This document shows, piece after piece, positions 47,745 through 58,040 of a DNA stretch of 64,000 nt; position 1 is the first letter of the stretch, and each line of letters starts with the position of its first letter. This stretch comes from Comamonadaceae bacterium (GTDB lineage: Bacteria; Pseudomonadota; Gammaproteobacteria; Burkholderiales; Burkholderiaceae_C): contig JAIXSQ010000013.1 of the NCBI GenBank assembly GCA_027484575.1, forward strand, positions 124,001 to 188,000. Reading direction: 5' to 3'. The notes under the pieces were generated by a model that was given only the letters and a program-made list of their open reading frames with translations, searched no databases and was not told the DNA's origin. A program made the translations under genes and the position numbers.

Positions 47745-48638
47745 TCAGAGCAGCGACTTGAGCAGGCGGCCCATCTCGGACGGATTGCGCGTGATCTTGA
47801 ACCCGCACTCTTCCATCACGGCCAGCTTGGCGTCCGCCGTGTCGGCGCCGCCGGAGATCAGGGCGCCGGCATGGCCCATGCGCTTGCCGGGGGGCGCCGT
47901 GACGCCGGCGATGAAGCCGACCACCGGCTTCTTCATGTTCGCCTTGCACCAGCGGGCCGCGTCGGCCTCGTCCGGGCCGCCGATCTCGCCGATCATGATC
48001 ACGGCGTCGGTGTCTGGATCGTCGTTGAAGGCCTGCATCACGTCGATGTGCTTCAGGCCGTTGATCGGGTCACCGCCGATGCCCACGGCGCTGGACTGGC
48101 CGATGCCCAGCTCGGACAGCTGCGCGACGGCTTCGTAGGTCAAGGTGCCCGAACGCGAGACGACGCCCACGCGGCCCTTCTTGTGGATGTGGCCGGGCAT
48201 GATGCCGATCTTGATCTCGTCGGGCGTGATCAGGCCGGGGCAGTTGGGGCCGAGCAGCAGCGTCTTCTTGCCGCCGGCCGCTTCCTTGGCCTTCATCCGG
48301 TTGCGCACTTCGAGCATGTCGCGCACCGGGATGCCTTCGGTGATGCAGATCGCCAGGTCCAGGTCGGCCTCGACGGCTTCCCAGATCGCGGCGGCGGCGC
48401 CCGCGGGCGGCACGTAGATCACGGAGACGGTGGCACCAGTCTGCTGGGCGGCTTCCTTCACCGACGCGTAGATCGGGATGTTGAAGATCGACTCACCGGC
48501 CTTCTTGGGGTTCACGCCGGCGACGAAGCAGTTCTTGCCGTTGGCGTACTCCTGGCACTTCTCGGTGTGGAACTGGCCGGTCTTGCCCGTGATGCCCTGG
48601 GTGATGACCTTGGTGTCCTTGTTGATGTAGATCGACAT
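47745..48638 (-). CDS. sucD: Succinate-CoA ligase, alpha subunit
   Basis: A 297-residue subunit of the TCA-cycle enzyme that makes succinate plus ATP/GTP from succinyl-CoA. CoA-binding region: [15 protein letters not shown] at the N-terminus. The phosphorylated His lies in the signature [38 protein letters not shown] is also diagnostic. Length is normal for the family (about 290). It follows sucC with a 9-bp gap, the usual order, and a stem-loop lies after its stop. Confidence 0.98.
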   Translation of the reverse strand: MSIYINKDTKVITQGITGKTGQFHTEKCQEYANGKNCFVAGVNPKKAGESIFNIPIYASVKEAAQQTGATVSVIYVPPAGAAAAIWEAVEADLDLAICITEGIPVRDMLEVRNRMKAKEAAGGKKTLLLGPNCPGLITPDEIKIGIMPGHIHKKGRVGVVSRSGTLTYEAVAQLSELGIGQSSAVGIGGDPINGLKHIDVMQAFNDDPDTDAVIMIGEIGGPDEADAARWCKANMKKPVVGFIAGVTAPPGKRMGHAGALISGGADTADAKLAVMEECGFKITRNPSEMGRLLKSLL

Positions 48639-48647
48639 GTCTGTTCC

Positions 48648-49814
<1,167 letters not shown>

Positions 49815-49904
49815 GGGGTTTCTCTGCGAGGTGATGAAGGTGCAGGCGGCGCAAGCGCGGCAGTGCGGCTGCCCCTGCGAGGTGCAGCCGCGAACTGTAT
49901 CATG

Positions 49905-49915
49905 GTGCATTGCAC
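49905..49915. repeat. Short palindrome GTGCA-T-TGCAC in the sucC/argC gap
   Basis: An 11-bp near-perfect palindrome in the 158-bp divergent gap, near the only AT-rich part (49895-49920). It may be a regulator half-site pair for either gene. No matching known motif was identified with certainty. Confidence 0.3.
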
Positions 49916-49972
49916 AAACCTGACACGCGCCCAGCCTCGGCCGCGTGACGCTCCGGGGAACAACCGACCACC

Positions 49973-50893
49973 ATGCCCAAGGTCTTCATCGACGGCGAAG
50001 CCGGCACCACCGGGCTGCAGATCCGCGAGCGGCTGCAGACCATGCCCCAGATCGAACTGGTGAGCATCGCGCCCGAGCGACGCAAGGATCCGGCTGCCAA
50101 GCGCGAGCTGATGGCGGGCGTGGACCTGGTGATCTTCTGCCTGCACGACGATGCAGCCCGCGAGTCGGCCGCCATGGTGGCCGACATCCGCGCCGCCCAG
50201 GGCAAGGCCCCGCGCATCATCGACGCCTCGACCGCGCATCGCACGGCCGACGGCTGGGTGTTCGGCTTCCCCGAGCTGGCGCCCGGCCAGCGCGAGGCGA
50301 TCGCCCGGGCCGAGCGGGTGAGCAACCCCGGTTGCTACGCGACCGGCGCGATCGCGCTGCTGCGCCCGCTGGTCGATGCGGGCCTGCTGCCGCGCGACTT
50401 CCCGGTGACGCTGCCGGCCGTCTCGGGCTATTCGGGCGGCGGACGCCAGATGATCGAGGCCTACGAGGCCGGCACCGCGCCGGCGTTCGAGCTGTACGGC
50501 CTGGCCCTGAAGCACAAGCACCTGCCCGAGATCGTCAAGTACACCGGCCTGGCACGCGCACCGCTGTTCGTGCCGGCCGTGGGCAACTTCCGACAGGGGA
50601 TGCTGGTGCAGCTGCCGCTGCACCTGGACAGCCTGCCGGGCAAGCCGACGGGCCAGGCCCTGCACGACGCCTTCGCCACGCACTACGCGGGCAGCGAATG
50701 GGTGACGGTGGAGGCGCCGACCGACAGCGGCAAGCTCGATGCGCTGGCGCTGAACGACACGAACAAGATGGAGCTGCGGGTCTACGCGAACGAAGCCTCG
50801 CGGCAGGCCGTGGCCATCGCCCGCCTGGACAACCTGGGCAAGGGCGCCAGCGGCGCCGCGGTGCAGAACCTGAAGATCATGCTGGGGCTCTGA
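49973..50893 (+). CDS. argC: N-acetyl-gamma-glutamyl-phosphate reductase, type 2
   Basis: A 306-residue NADPH enzyme of arginine synthesis (third step). The short type-2 form: [19 protein letters not shown] at the N-terminus, [19 protein letters not shown], the catalytic Cys in [19 protein letters not shown], and [16 protein letters not shown]. Type 2 is about 40 residues shorter than the E. coli type. It stands alone, divergent from sucC and convergent with recX, with a 56-bp gap. Confidence 0.96.
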   Translation: MPKVFIDGEAGTTGLQIRERLQTMPQIELVSIAPERRKDPAAKRELMAGVDLVIFCLHDDAARESAAMVADIRAAQGKAPRIIDASTAHRTADGWVFGFPELAPGQREAIARAERVSNPGCYATGAIALLRPLVDAGLLPRDFPVTLPAVSGYSGGGRQMIEAYEAGTAPAFELYGLALKHKHLPEIVKYTGLARAPLFVPAVGNFRQGMLVQLPLHLDSLPGKPTGQALHDAFATHYAGSEWVTVEAPTDSGKLDALALNDTNKMELRVYANEASRQAVAIARLDNLGKGASGAAVQNLKIMLGL

Positions 50894-50949
50894 GCTCCGG
50901 CCCCGGGCCCCGGGGACGCACCGCCCCCCGCGGCCGCCCGGGCGGACCA

Positions 50950-51405
50950 TCACTCGTCCTCGAACGCGGCGCCGGTCACGACCCGGCGCACCACCTCTCC
51001 CGTGAAGCCGCGCGCGGCCAGGAAGCGGGCCTGCTTGGCACGCCCCGCCGCATCGGCCGCCGGCTCGCCGAAGCGACGCTGCCAGACCTCGCGTGCCCGG
51101 GCCAGCTCGGTGCCCCGCAGGTCCTGCACCGCCTGCGCGACGAGGTCGGGCGCGATCCCCTTGGCCTGCAGCTCCTGGCGGATGCGGCCGGCACCCAGCC
51201 GGGCGGCGCGCCGGTGCAGCACCGAGGCCACCACCCGCGTCTCGCTGACGAAGCCCTTGGCCTGCAGCTCGTCGAGGATGCGGGGCAGGTCGTCACCGTC
51301 CTGCACGTGCGGCGCCAGCTTGCGCTCAAGCTCGGCGCGCGAGTGCTCGCGCTGGCCGAGCAGGCGCAGCGCCCGCCCCTTGAGCGACAGCTGGCGGGGC
51401 TGCAC
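50950..51405 (-). CDS. recX: Recombination regulatory protein RecX
   Basis: A 151-residue all-helical protein that binds RecA filaments and limits their activity. It has the repeated three-helix pattern, with [32 protein letters not shown] and [19 protein letters not shown]. The start is GTG 51405. It lies 6 bp after the recA stop, so it is probably on the same SOS-controlled transcript. Confidence 0.94.
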   Translation of the reverse strand: MQPRQLSLKGRALRLLGQREHSRAELERKLAPHVQDGDDLPRILDELQAKGFVSETRVVASVLHRRAARLGAGRIRQELQAKGIAPDLVAQAVQDLRGTELARAREVWQRRFGEPAADAAGRAKQARFLAARGFTGEVVRRVVTGAAFEDE

Positions 51406-51411
51406 GGCGGC

Positions 51412-52467
<1,056 letters not shown>

Positions 52468-52512
52468 GGCGAATCTCCTTGCGAATCAACAGGTTGGTGA
52501 ACGGTCATCCAG

Positions 52513-52528
52513 CTGTCTCGAACCACAG
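52513..52528 (-). promoter_or_regulatory. recA: LexA box (SOS operator) of recA-recX
   Basis: CTGT-N8-ACAG (CTGTCTCGAACCACAG) matches the LexA consensus exactly and is extended by flanking CCAG/CTGG symmetry. It lies in the promoter region upstream of recA. The divergent MarR gene starts 84 bp on the other side. Confidence 0.85.
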
Positions 52529-52570
52529 GCTGGATGCATGACCAGCACTTTAACGCGGCAGGTCTCCGTC

Positions 52571-52598
52571 GGTAAACAGGTTTTTTGGTCAGTTTGCC
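52571..52598. promoter_or_regulatory. Imperfect inverted repeat upstream of the MarR gene
   Basis: GGTAAAC (52571-52577) and GTTTGCC (52592-52598) are complementary at six of seven bases and flank a 14-bp spacer containing a T6 run. It lies 14-41 bp before the MarR ATG and could be an autoregulatory operator. A TACGAT hexamer overlaps its downstream edge as a possible -10. Tentative. Confidence 0.35.
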
Positions 52599-52611
52599 TT
52601 ACGATCTGGCG

Positions 52612-53106
52612 ATGCTCCCACACCCGGAGGACACGCGCGACGACGGCTGGCGCCAGACCCACCTGGGCCGGCTGCTGGGCCACGCCAGCCGGCGCTTCGA
52701 CGAGCGGGTGCTGCACCTCATGGCGCACGACGTCGAGGTCCCGCTGGCGCTGTCCAACCTCGCGGCGCGCGCCCAGGTGGGCGCCGCCCACATCCACATC
52801 ACACGCCACCTCGCCCGGGAAGGCTCGCGCCTGACCGACCTGGCGGCCAGCGCCGGCATGACCAAGCAGGCGATGGGCGACCTGGTCGGGCAATGCGAGG
52901 CCTGGGGCCTGGTGGAGCGCGAGCCCGACCCGCGCGATGCGCGGGCCCGGATCGTGCGCTTCACGCCCACCGGCCTGGCCTGGCTGGCCGCCTTCCGGGC
53001 CGCGGTCGCCCGGGCGGAGGCCGAATTCCGGGCCGAGGTGGGCGAGGACGTCGCCACCGTGGTCGCCCTGGCGCTCGAGGCCTACGCGCCCGCCGGCGGC
53101 GGCTGA
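52612..53106 (+). CDS. MarR family transcriptional regulator
   Basis: A 164-residue winged-helix regulator: helix bundle, then LTDLAASAGMTKQAMGDLVG as the recognition region and the wing in VEREPDPRDARARIVRFTPT. MarR proteins are usually repressors released by phenolic or oxidative ligands. The ATG at 52612 was chosen; a TTG 27 bases upstream in frame is possible. It is divergent from recA and convergent with nothing nearby; the next gene on the same strand, a response regulator, begins 84 bp on. Its target is unknown. Confidence 0.85.
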   Translation: MLPHPEDTRDDGWRQTHLGRLLGHASRRFDERVLHLMAHDVEVPLALSNLAARAQVGAAHIHITRHLAREGSRLTDLAASAGMTKQAMGDLVGQCEAWGLVEREPDPRDARARIVRFTPTGLAWLAAFRAAVARAEAEFRAEVGEDVATVVALALEAYAPAGGG

Positions 53107-53138
53107 CCACCGCAGCGCGACCACACCGGGGCCCCGCC

Positions 53139-53144
53139 TAGAAT
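53139..53144 (+). promoter_or_regulatory. Candidate -10 element for the two-component operon
   Basis: TAGAAT, five of six consensus bases, 46 bp before the response-regulator ATG, in an otherwise GC-rich gap. The -35 region is weak. Confidence 0.4.
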
Positions 53145-53190
53145 CCGCCCCAGCGCCGGCAGTCCAGCGGCGCGCCACCAGGAGACAGGC

Positions 53191-53865
<675 letters not shown>

Positions 53866-53890
53866 CCCAGGCGCCCGCGCGCCTTCGCGC

Positions 53891-55336
53891 ATGAAGATCT
53901 TCCAGCGCGCCCAGCGCTCGCTGTTCGGCGAGATCCTCGACTGGATGCTCACGCCGCTGCTGCTGCTGTGGCCCATCAGCCTGGCGCTGACCTGGCTCGT
54001 GGCCCAGAGCATCGCCGGCAAGCCCTTCGACCGCGCGCTCGAATACAACGTCCAGGCCCTGGCGCAGCTGGTGACGGTGCAGAACCACCGCGTGGCCTTC
54101 AACCTGCCGCAGCCCGCGCGCGAGATGCTGCGCGCCGACGACGCCGACCAGGTCTACTTCCAGGTCAAGACCGCCCGTGGCGAGGTGCTGGGCGGCGAGA
54201 AGGACTTTCCGCCGCCGCCCGAGGCCGAGCAACCGTCCGAAGGCGAGGTCAAGCTGCGCGACGAGGAGTTGCGCGGCCTGGACGTGCGCGTGGCCTACAC
54301 CTGGGTGCGTCCGGACCCGCAGGCGCCCGGCTGGGTGCTGGTGCAGGTGGCCGAGACGCGCGAGAAGCGGTCGGTGCTGGCCACCGAGATCATCAAGGGC
54401 GTGATGCTGCCGCAGTTCGTGATCCTGCCGCTGGCCGTGCTGCTGGTGTGGCTGGCGCTGGTGCGCGGCATCAAGCCGCTGTCGCAGCTGGAGGAACGCA
54501 TCCGCGCCCGCCGTCCCGACGACCTCTCGCCCCTGGACGACAAGGCGGTGCCGCTGGAGGTGGCGCCGCTGGTGTCCTCGGTCAACGACCTGCTCACGCG
54601 GCTGAAGGAGTCGATCGCCACGCAGAAGCGCTTCCTCGCGGATGCCGCCCACCAGCTCAAGACCCCGCTGGCGGGTCTGCGCATGCAGGCCGACCTGGCG
54701 CAGCGCGAAGGCGCCAGCGCCGAGGAGCTCAAGCAGTCGCTCAAGCAGATCGGCCGCTCCAGCATGCGGGCCACCCACACGGTCAACCAGCTGCTGGCGC
54801 TGGCGCGCGCCGAGAGCAGCGGCCGTGCCCTGCCGCGCCACCCCTGCGACCTGGCCCAGCTCACGCGCGACGTGGTGCAGGACCTGCTGCCGCGCGCCAT
54901 GGACAAGCGGGTGGACCTGGGCTACGAGGGCGCGCTGCCCGGCTCCATGGGGATGGCGGTGCAGGGCAACCCCACGCTGCTCAAGGAGCTGATCCGCAAC
55001 CTGGTGGACAACGCGATCCACTACACGCCGTCCAGCCCCGACCATCCGGGCGTGGTCACGGCGCGCGTGCTGCCCGACCCCATCGGCCGCGTCGTGCTGC
55101 TGCAGGTCGAGGATTCGGGACCGGGCATCCCCGAGGCCGAGCGCGAGCTGGTGTTCCAGCCCTTCTACCGCTCGCTGGACACCGGCGTGGACGGCTCGGG
55201 GCTGGGCTTGCCGATCGTCCAGGAGATCGCCCACCAGCACGGCGCCGACATCCGCATCGAGGACACGCGGCCCGGCCACCAGCCGCCGGGTGCCCGGGTG
55301 GTCGTGCGCTTCGACGGCCTGCCGCCGGCGGCCTGA
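53891..55336 (+). CDS. TctE/QseC-type sensor histidine kinase
   Basis: A 481-residue sensor. Two membrane helices (about 17-37 and 165-190) flank a periplasmic loop of about 125 residues like the 2CSK_N domain. A short HAMP-like linker follows, then HisKA with His254 in FLADAAHQLKTPLAGLRMQ, and the HATPase motifs NLVDNAIHYTP, VEDSGPGIPEAERE and GSGLGLPIVQEIAHQHG. The ligand is not visible. The stop is immediately next to the convergent GST gene. Confidence 0.92.
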   Translation: MKIFQRAQRSLFGEILDWMLTPLLLLWPISLALTWLVAQSIAGKPFDRALEYNVQALAQLVTVQNHRVAFNLPQPAREMLRADDADQVYFQVKTARGEVLGGEKDFPPPPEAEQPSEGEVKLRDEELRGLDVRVAYTWVRPDPQAPGWVLVQVAETREKRSVLATEIIKGVMLPQFVILPLAVLLVWLALVRGIKPLSQLEERIRARRPDDLSPLDDKAVPLEVAPLVSSVNDLLTRLKESIATQKRFLADAAHQLKTPLAGLRMQADLAQREGASAEELKQSLKQIGRSSMRATHTVNQLLALARAESSGRALPRHPCDLAQLTRDVVQDLLPRAMDKRVDLGYEGALPGSMGMAVQGNPTLLKELIRNLVDNAIHYTPSSPDHPGVVTARVLPDPIGRVVLLQVEDSGPGIPEAERELVFQPFYRSLDTGVDGSGLGLPIVQEIAHQHGADIRIEDTRPGHQPPGARVVVRFDGLPPAA

Positions 55337-55993
55337 TCAGGCCGGCTGGTACACGTTCAGCTGCAGCTTCTCGCGGGCCATGGCCTGCGCGACCGGCGGC
55401 AGCTGCGCCACCTTCTGCACGTGGGCCCACAGCGCGGGCAGGCCGGTGGGGTCGATGCCCGCGAAACCGCCCCAACGCAGCAGCGTCAGCGCGTAGGCAT
55501 CGAGCGGGCCGAAGCGCTCACCGCCCAGCCACCCGCCGCGCCGCCCGGCGGCCTGCGCCATGGCCTCCAGCTCGCCGAGCAGGCCGCGGTACTGCGCCGC
55601 CGCATGCGCCTTGATGTCGGCCTGCACGTCGGCGCTGGCACTGTACTTGTGCGGCATGAACACGTGCGTGAAGGTCGGGTGCACGGTGTTGTTCATCCAC
55701 GCCAGTGTTTCCATCACCTTCGCGCGGGCCAGGGGCTCGCGCGGCAGGAAGCCTTGCACGGGGAACCTGGCATCGAGGTAGTCCACGATGGCGACGATCT
55801 GCGTGATCACGGCGTCGCCGTCGACCAGCACCGGCACCTGCCCGCGCGGGTTGATGGCACGGTACTCGGGTGTGGCCTGCTCGCCCTTGTGCAGGCGCAC
55901 GGGCCGCGGCTCGAAGCTGGCGCCGGCCGCCTCGAGCAGCACATGGGGCACGAAGGAGCAGGCGCCGGGGGCGTAGTAGAGGGCGAGGGACAT
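55337..55993 (-). CDS. Glutathione S-transferase (beta/GstA-like)
   Basis: A 218-residue GST. The N-terminal motif ALYYAPGACSFVPHVLLEAA carries the Cys10-type residue of beta-class bacterial GSTs, followed by NPRGQVPVLVDGDAVITQIV (cis-Pro loop). The C-terminal helical domain contains FGPLDAYALTLLRW. It conjugates or reduces with glutathione; the substrate is unknown. It is convergent with the TctE-type kinase, no bases between stops, and its start is 36 bp past the stop of the SPOR gene. Confidence 0.88.
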   Translation of the reverse strand: MSLALYYAPGACSFVPHVLLEAAGASFEPRPVRLHKGEQATPEYRAINPRGQVPVLVDGDAVITQIVAIVDYLDARFPVQGFLPREPLARAKVMETLAWMNNTVHPTFTHVFMPHKYSASADVQADIKAHAAAQYRGLLGELEAMAQAAGRRGGWLGGERFGPLDAYALTLLRWGGFAGIDPTGLPALWAHVQKVAQLPPVAQAMAREKLQLNVYQPA

Positions 55994-56029
55994 GGCGGGT
56001 CTCCGGGAAGGTGGGGTGGGCGCCGCCGG

Positions 56030-56671
56030 TCAGCGGCAGGGGCGCAGGGGCTTGCCGGCCAGCAGCGGGCGCAGGTCGTCCAGCCGCCCGCGCAGCGCGT
56101 CGTCCAGCGCGGGCAGGGTCAGCCGTTGGCCGCGGGCATCCGGCCGCTCCTGCACCACCTTAGCGGTGCGCACCCCGCGTCCGGCCAGGCGCTCGAGGTG
56201 CTGGTTGGCCTCGGCCTGGGTCGGGAAGCCGCCCAGCGACAGGCCGGGCTCGAGGTCGGCATTGGCCAGGGCCTCGAAGCTCACGCCGATTTGCCGCAGC
56301 TCGCCCTTCTTGCGGGTGACGGCCTCGGCGCTGGGGTACTTGCCCATGTAGACGATCCAGCGACCGGGCTCGACGACCGGCTCGAGCTGCCAGCTGCCGG
56401 CCGGCCAGCCGGCCAGCGCCTGCCGCAGCGGCCCGAGCGCGGGCTCCTCGACCAGGCCGGCCTGCAGGCATTCGGGAGGCCGCGGCGCTTCGACGCGCTG
56501 CGCTTCCTCGCGCGGCAGCACCCGCAGCGAGTCCGGCCGGATCTGCTGGGCCAGCCGCTGCGGCTCGGCCTGCTGCGCGGGCGCCAGGCCCCAGGGCTGC
56601 AGCAGGCCCTGGGCCCAGGCGTACCAGGCCCCGTTGGCCAGCAGCAGCAGCAGGACGAGCAGGCGGAGCAT
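56030..56671 (-). CDS. SPOR-domain protein
   Basis: A 213-residue protein with an N-terminal hydrophobic signal or anchor (MLRLLVLLLLLANGAWYAWA), a Pro/Gln/Arg-rich stretch, and a C-terminal SPOR-like domain (about 95-175) including RWIVYMGKYPSAEAVTRKKG and LSLGGFPTQAEANQHLERL. SPOR domains bind septal peptidoglycan with denuded glycan strands, so a cell-division or envelope role is likely. It lies 10 bp after the biotin ligase stop, on the same strand. Confidence 0.8.
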   Translation of the reverse strand: MLRLLVLLLLLANGAWYAWAQGLLQPWGLAPAQQAEPQRLAQQIRPDSLRVLPREEAQRVEAPRPPECLQAGLVEEPALGPLRQALAGWPAGSWQLEPVVEPGRWIVYMGKYPSAEAVTRKKGELRQIGVSFEALANADLEPGLSLGGFPTQAEANQHLERLAGRGVRTAKVVQERPDARGQRLTLPALDDALRGRLDDLRPLLAGKPLRPCR

Positions 56672-56681
56672 GGGTGGAGTG

Positions 56682-57437
56682 TCAGGCGGGGCGGACGCTG
56701 ACCTCGGCGCTGGTCACCGCGACCGGGCCGGCGGCAGTATGCACGAGCAACGCCCCCGCGCCGGAGACGCCCCGCGCCAGCCCTTCGGTGCCGTCCGACA
56801 GGCGCACAGCCCGGCCGGCCAGCGCGTCGCGCGCTGCGTAACGCGGCTGCACCGGGGCGAACCCGGCCTGCTCGAAAGCCAGCAGTTCCCGCACGAGCGG
56901 TAGCGCGAGCCGGCCGAGCGCCTGCGCGGCGTCCATGCCGGGCAGCAGGTCCTGCAACGCGGCCGGGGGGGTCGACAGGCCCTCGGCAGGCCGCGGCGCC
57001 ACGTTCAGGCCGATGCCCACGATCGCGTGCCGGCCCGGCCCGGCCGGCGCCGCGACGGTCTCGATCAGGATGCCGCCGAGCTTGCGGTCGGCCACCCACA
57101 GGTCGTTGGGCCATTTGAGGCGCACGCCCGGATGCAGCGCCTCGGCCACCGCGGCGCCCACCGCGAGCGACAGGCCCGACCAGTCGGCCGGCGCCAGCGG
57201 CAGGCCCAGCGAGAACGTCAACGAGGCTCCGGGCTCGGCCTGCCAGCTGCGGCCCAGCCGGCCGCGGCCTGCGGTCTGGCGCTCGGCCACCAGCAGCACC
57301 GGCTCGGGCTGGCCGGCGCGCACGCGCCGCATCAGCTCGCTGTTGGTGGAATCGACCTCGGGCAGGATCTCGACGGTGAAGCCCGGCAGCAGGGGCGCCA
57401 CCTGCTCCCACACCGACTCGGCCGGCCAGCGCAGCAC
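56682..57437 (-). CDS. birA: Biotin--[acetyl-CoA-carboxylase] ligase
   Basis: A 251-residue ligase that attaches biotin to carboxyl-carrier proteins. Motifs: EVDSTNSELMRR, AERQTAGRGRLGRSWQ (biotinyl-AMP loop), LKWPNDLWVADRKLGGILIE. The N-terminal helix-turn-helix repressor domain of E. coli BirA is absent, so this is a monofunctional enzyme. I start at GTG 57437; no ATG is in a better place. It follows the SET-domain gene by 5 bp. Confidence 0.92.
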   Translation of the reverse strand: MLRWPAESVWEQVAPLLPGFTVEILPEVDSTNSELMRRVRAGQPEPVLLVAERQTAGRGRLGRSWQAEPGASLTFSLGLPLAPADWSGLSLAVGAAVAEALHPGVRLKWPNDLWVADRKLGGILIETVAAPAGPGRHAIVGIGLNVAPRPAEGLSTPPAALQDLLPGMDAAQALGRLALPLVRELLAFEQAGFAPVQPRYAARDALAGRAVRLSDGTEGLARGVSGAGALLVHTAAGPVAVTSAEVSVRPA

Positions 57438-57442
57438 GCCGC

Positions 57443-57919
57443 TCAGCGACGCCGCTTGGGCGCCAGCAGCGTGCCGCGGCAGCCCTTGGCGCCGCACCAG
57501 CAGGGGTACTCGGCCTTGAGCTTCTTGGTGTACGGCTCGTCGATGATCAGGCCGTAGTCGTAGTTCAGCTCCTCGCCCGCCCGGATGTTGCGCAGCGCCT
57601 TGATGAAGACGCGCCCGCCTTCCTCGTCCGCCTCGCAGTTCGGGTCGCACGAGTGGTTGATCCAACGCGAGGAGTTGCCGCCGTACAGGGCGTCGATGAC
57701 GCGGTCCTCGTCGACGTGGAAGTAGAAGGTATGGTTCGGGTCCGACGGGTCGTGGGGGTGGCGGCGCTGGGCCTCGGCCCAGGTGACCACCTCGCCCACG
57801 TACTCGATGATGGTCTCGCCCTCGGCGATGTCCTGCACGGCGAACACGCCCTTGCCATGGATGCCGGAGCGGCGTGTCTGGATCTTTCGCCCGCTGCCGG
57901 GAGTTGCTTTTGCTGGCAT
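57443..57919 (-). CDS. SET-domain lysine methyltransferase-like protein
   Basis: A 158-residue single-domain SET protein. Motifs: SGIHGKGVFAVQDIAEGETI (SAM site), RWINHSCDPNCEAD (catalytic/pseudoknot), GEELNYDYGL, and a Cys-rich post-SET tail CWCGAKGCRG that with CDPNC would hold zinc. These are the features of active protein-lysine methyltransferases. The target is unknown. The divergent neighbour encodes a topoisomerase with a Lys-rich tail, a candidate substrate by proximity. The ATG at 57919 is 122 bp from the topB ATG. It is followed by birA. Confidence 0.9.
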   Translation of the reverse strand: MPAKATPGSGRKIQTRRSGIHGKGVFAVQDIAEGETIIEYVGEVVTWAEAQRRHPHDPSDPNHTFYFHVDEDRVIDALYGGNSSRWINHSCDPNCEADEEGGRVFIKALRNIRAGEELNYDYGLIIDEPYTKKLKAEYPCWCGAKGCRGTLLAPKRRR

Positions 57920-57942
57920 GGCATCAAACTCTGATAACTTGA

Positions 57943-57973
57943 ATGTGCACACACGCGTGCGTACGCGCGCGTG
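57943..57973. repeat. 31-bp alternating purine-pyrimidine tract (Z-DNA-prone)
   Basis: Every step from 57943 to 57973 alternates purine and pyrimidine, dominated by TG/CA and CG steps with two AT/TA breaks. Such tracts flip to Z-form under negative supercoiling. It lies in the divergent 121-bp promoter gap of the SET gene and topB, where supercoiling would be sensed. Confidence 0.6.
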
Positions 57974-58040
57974 GGAAAGCCACGGATTGTAGGAACACCC
58001 GGCGGCCGCCTGGCGCGGTCGCCCAAGAGCACAGCAGCAC

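Noticed and set aside
53107..53190. A terminator or small RNA between the MarR gene and the response regulator
   Set aside because: No stem with a T-run is visible; only a TAGAAT -10-like element was found.
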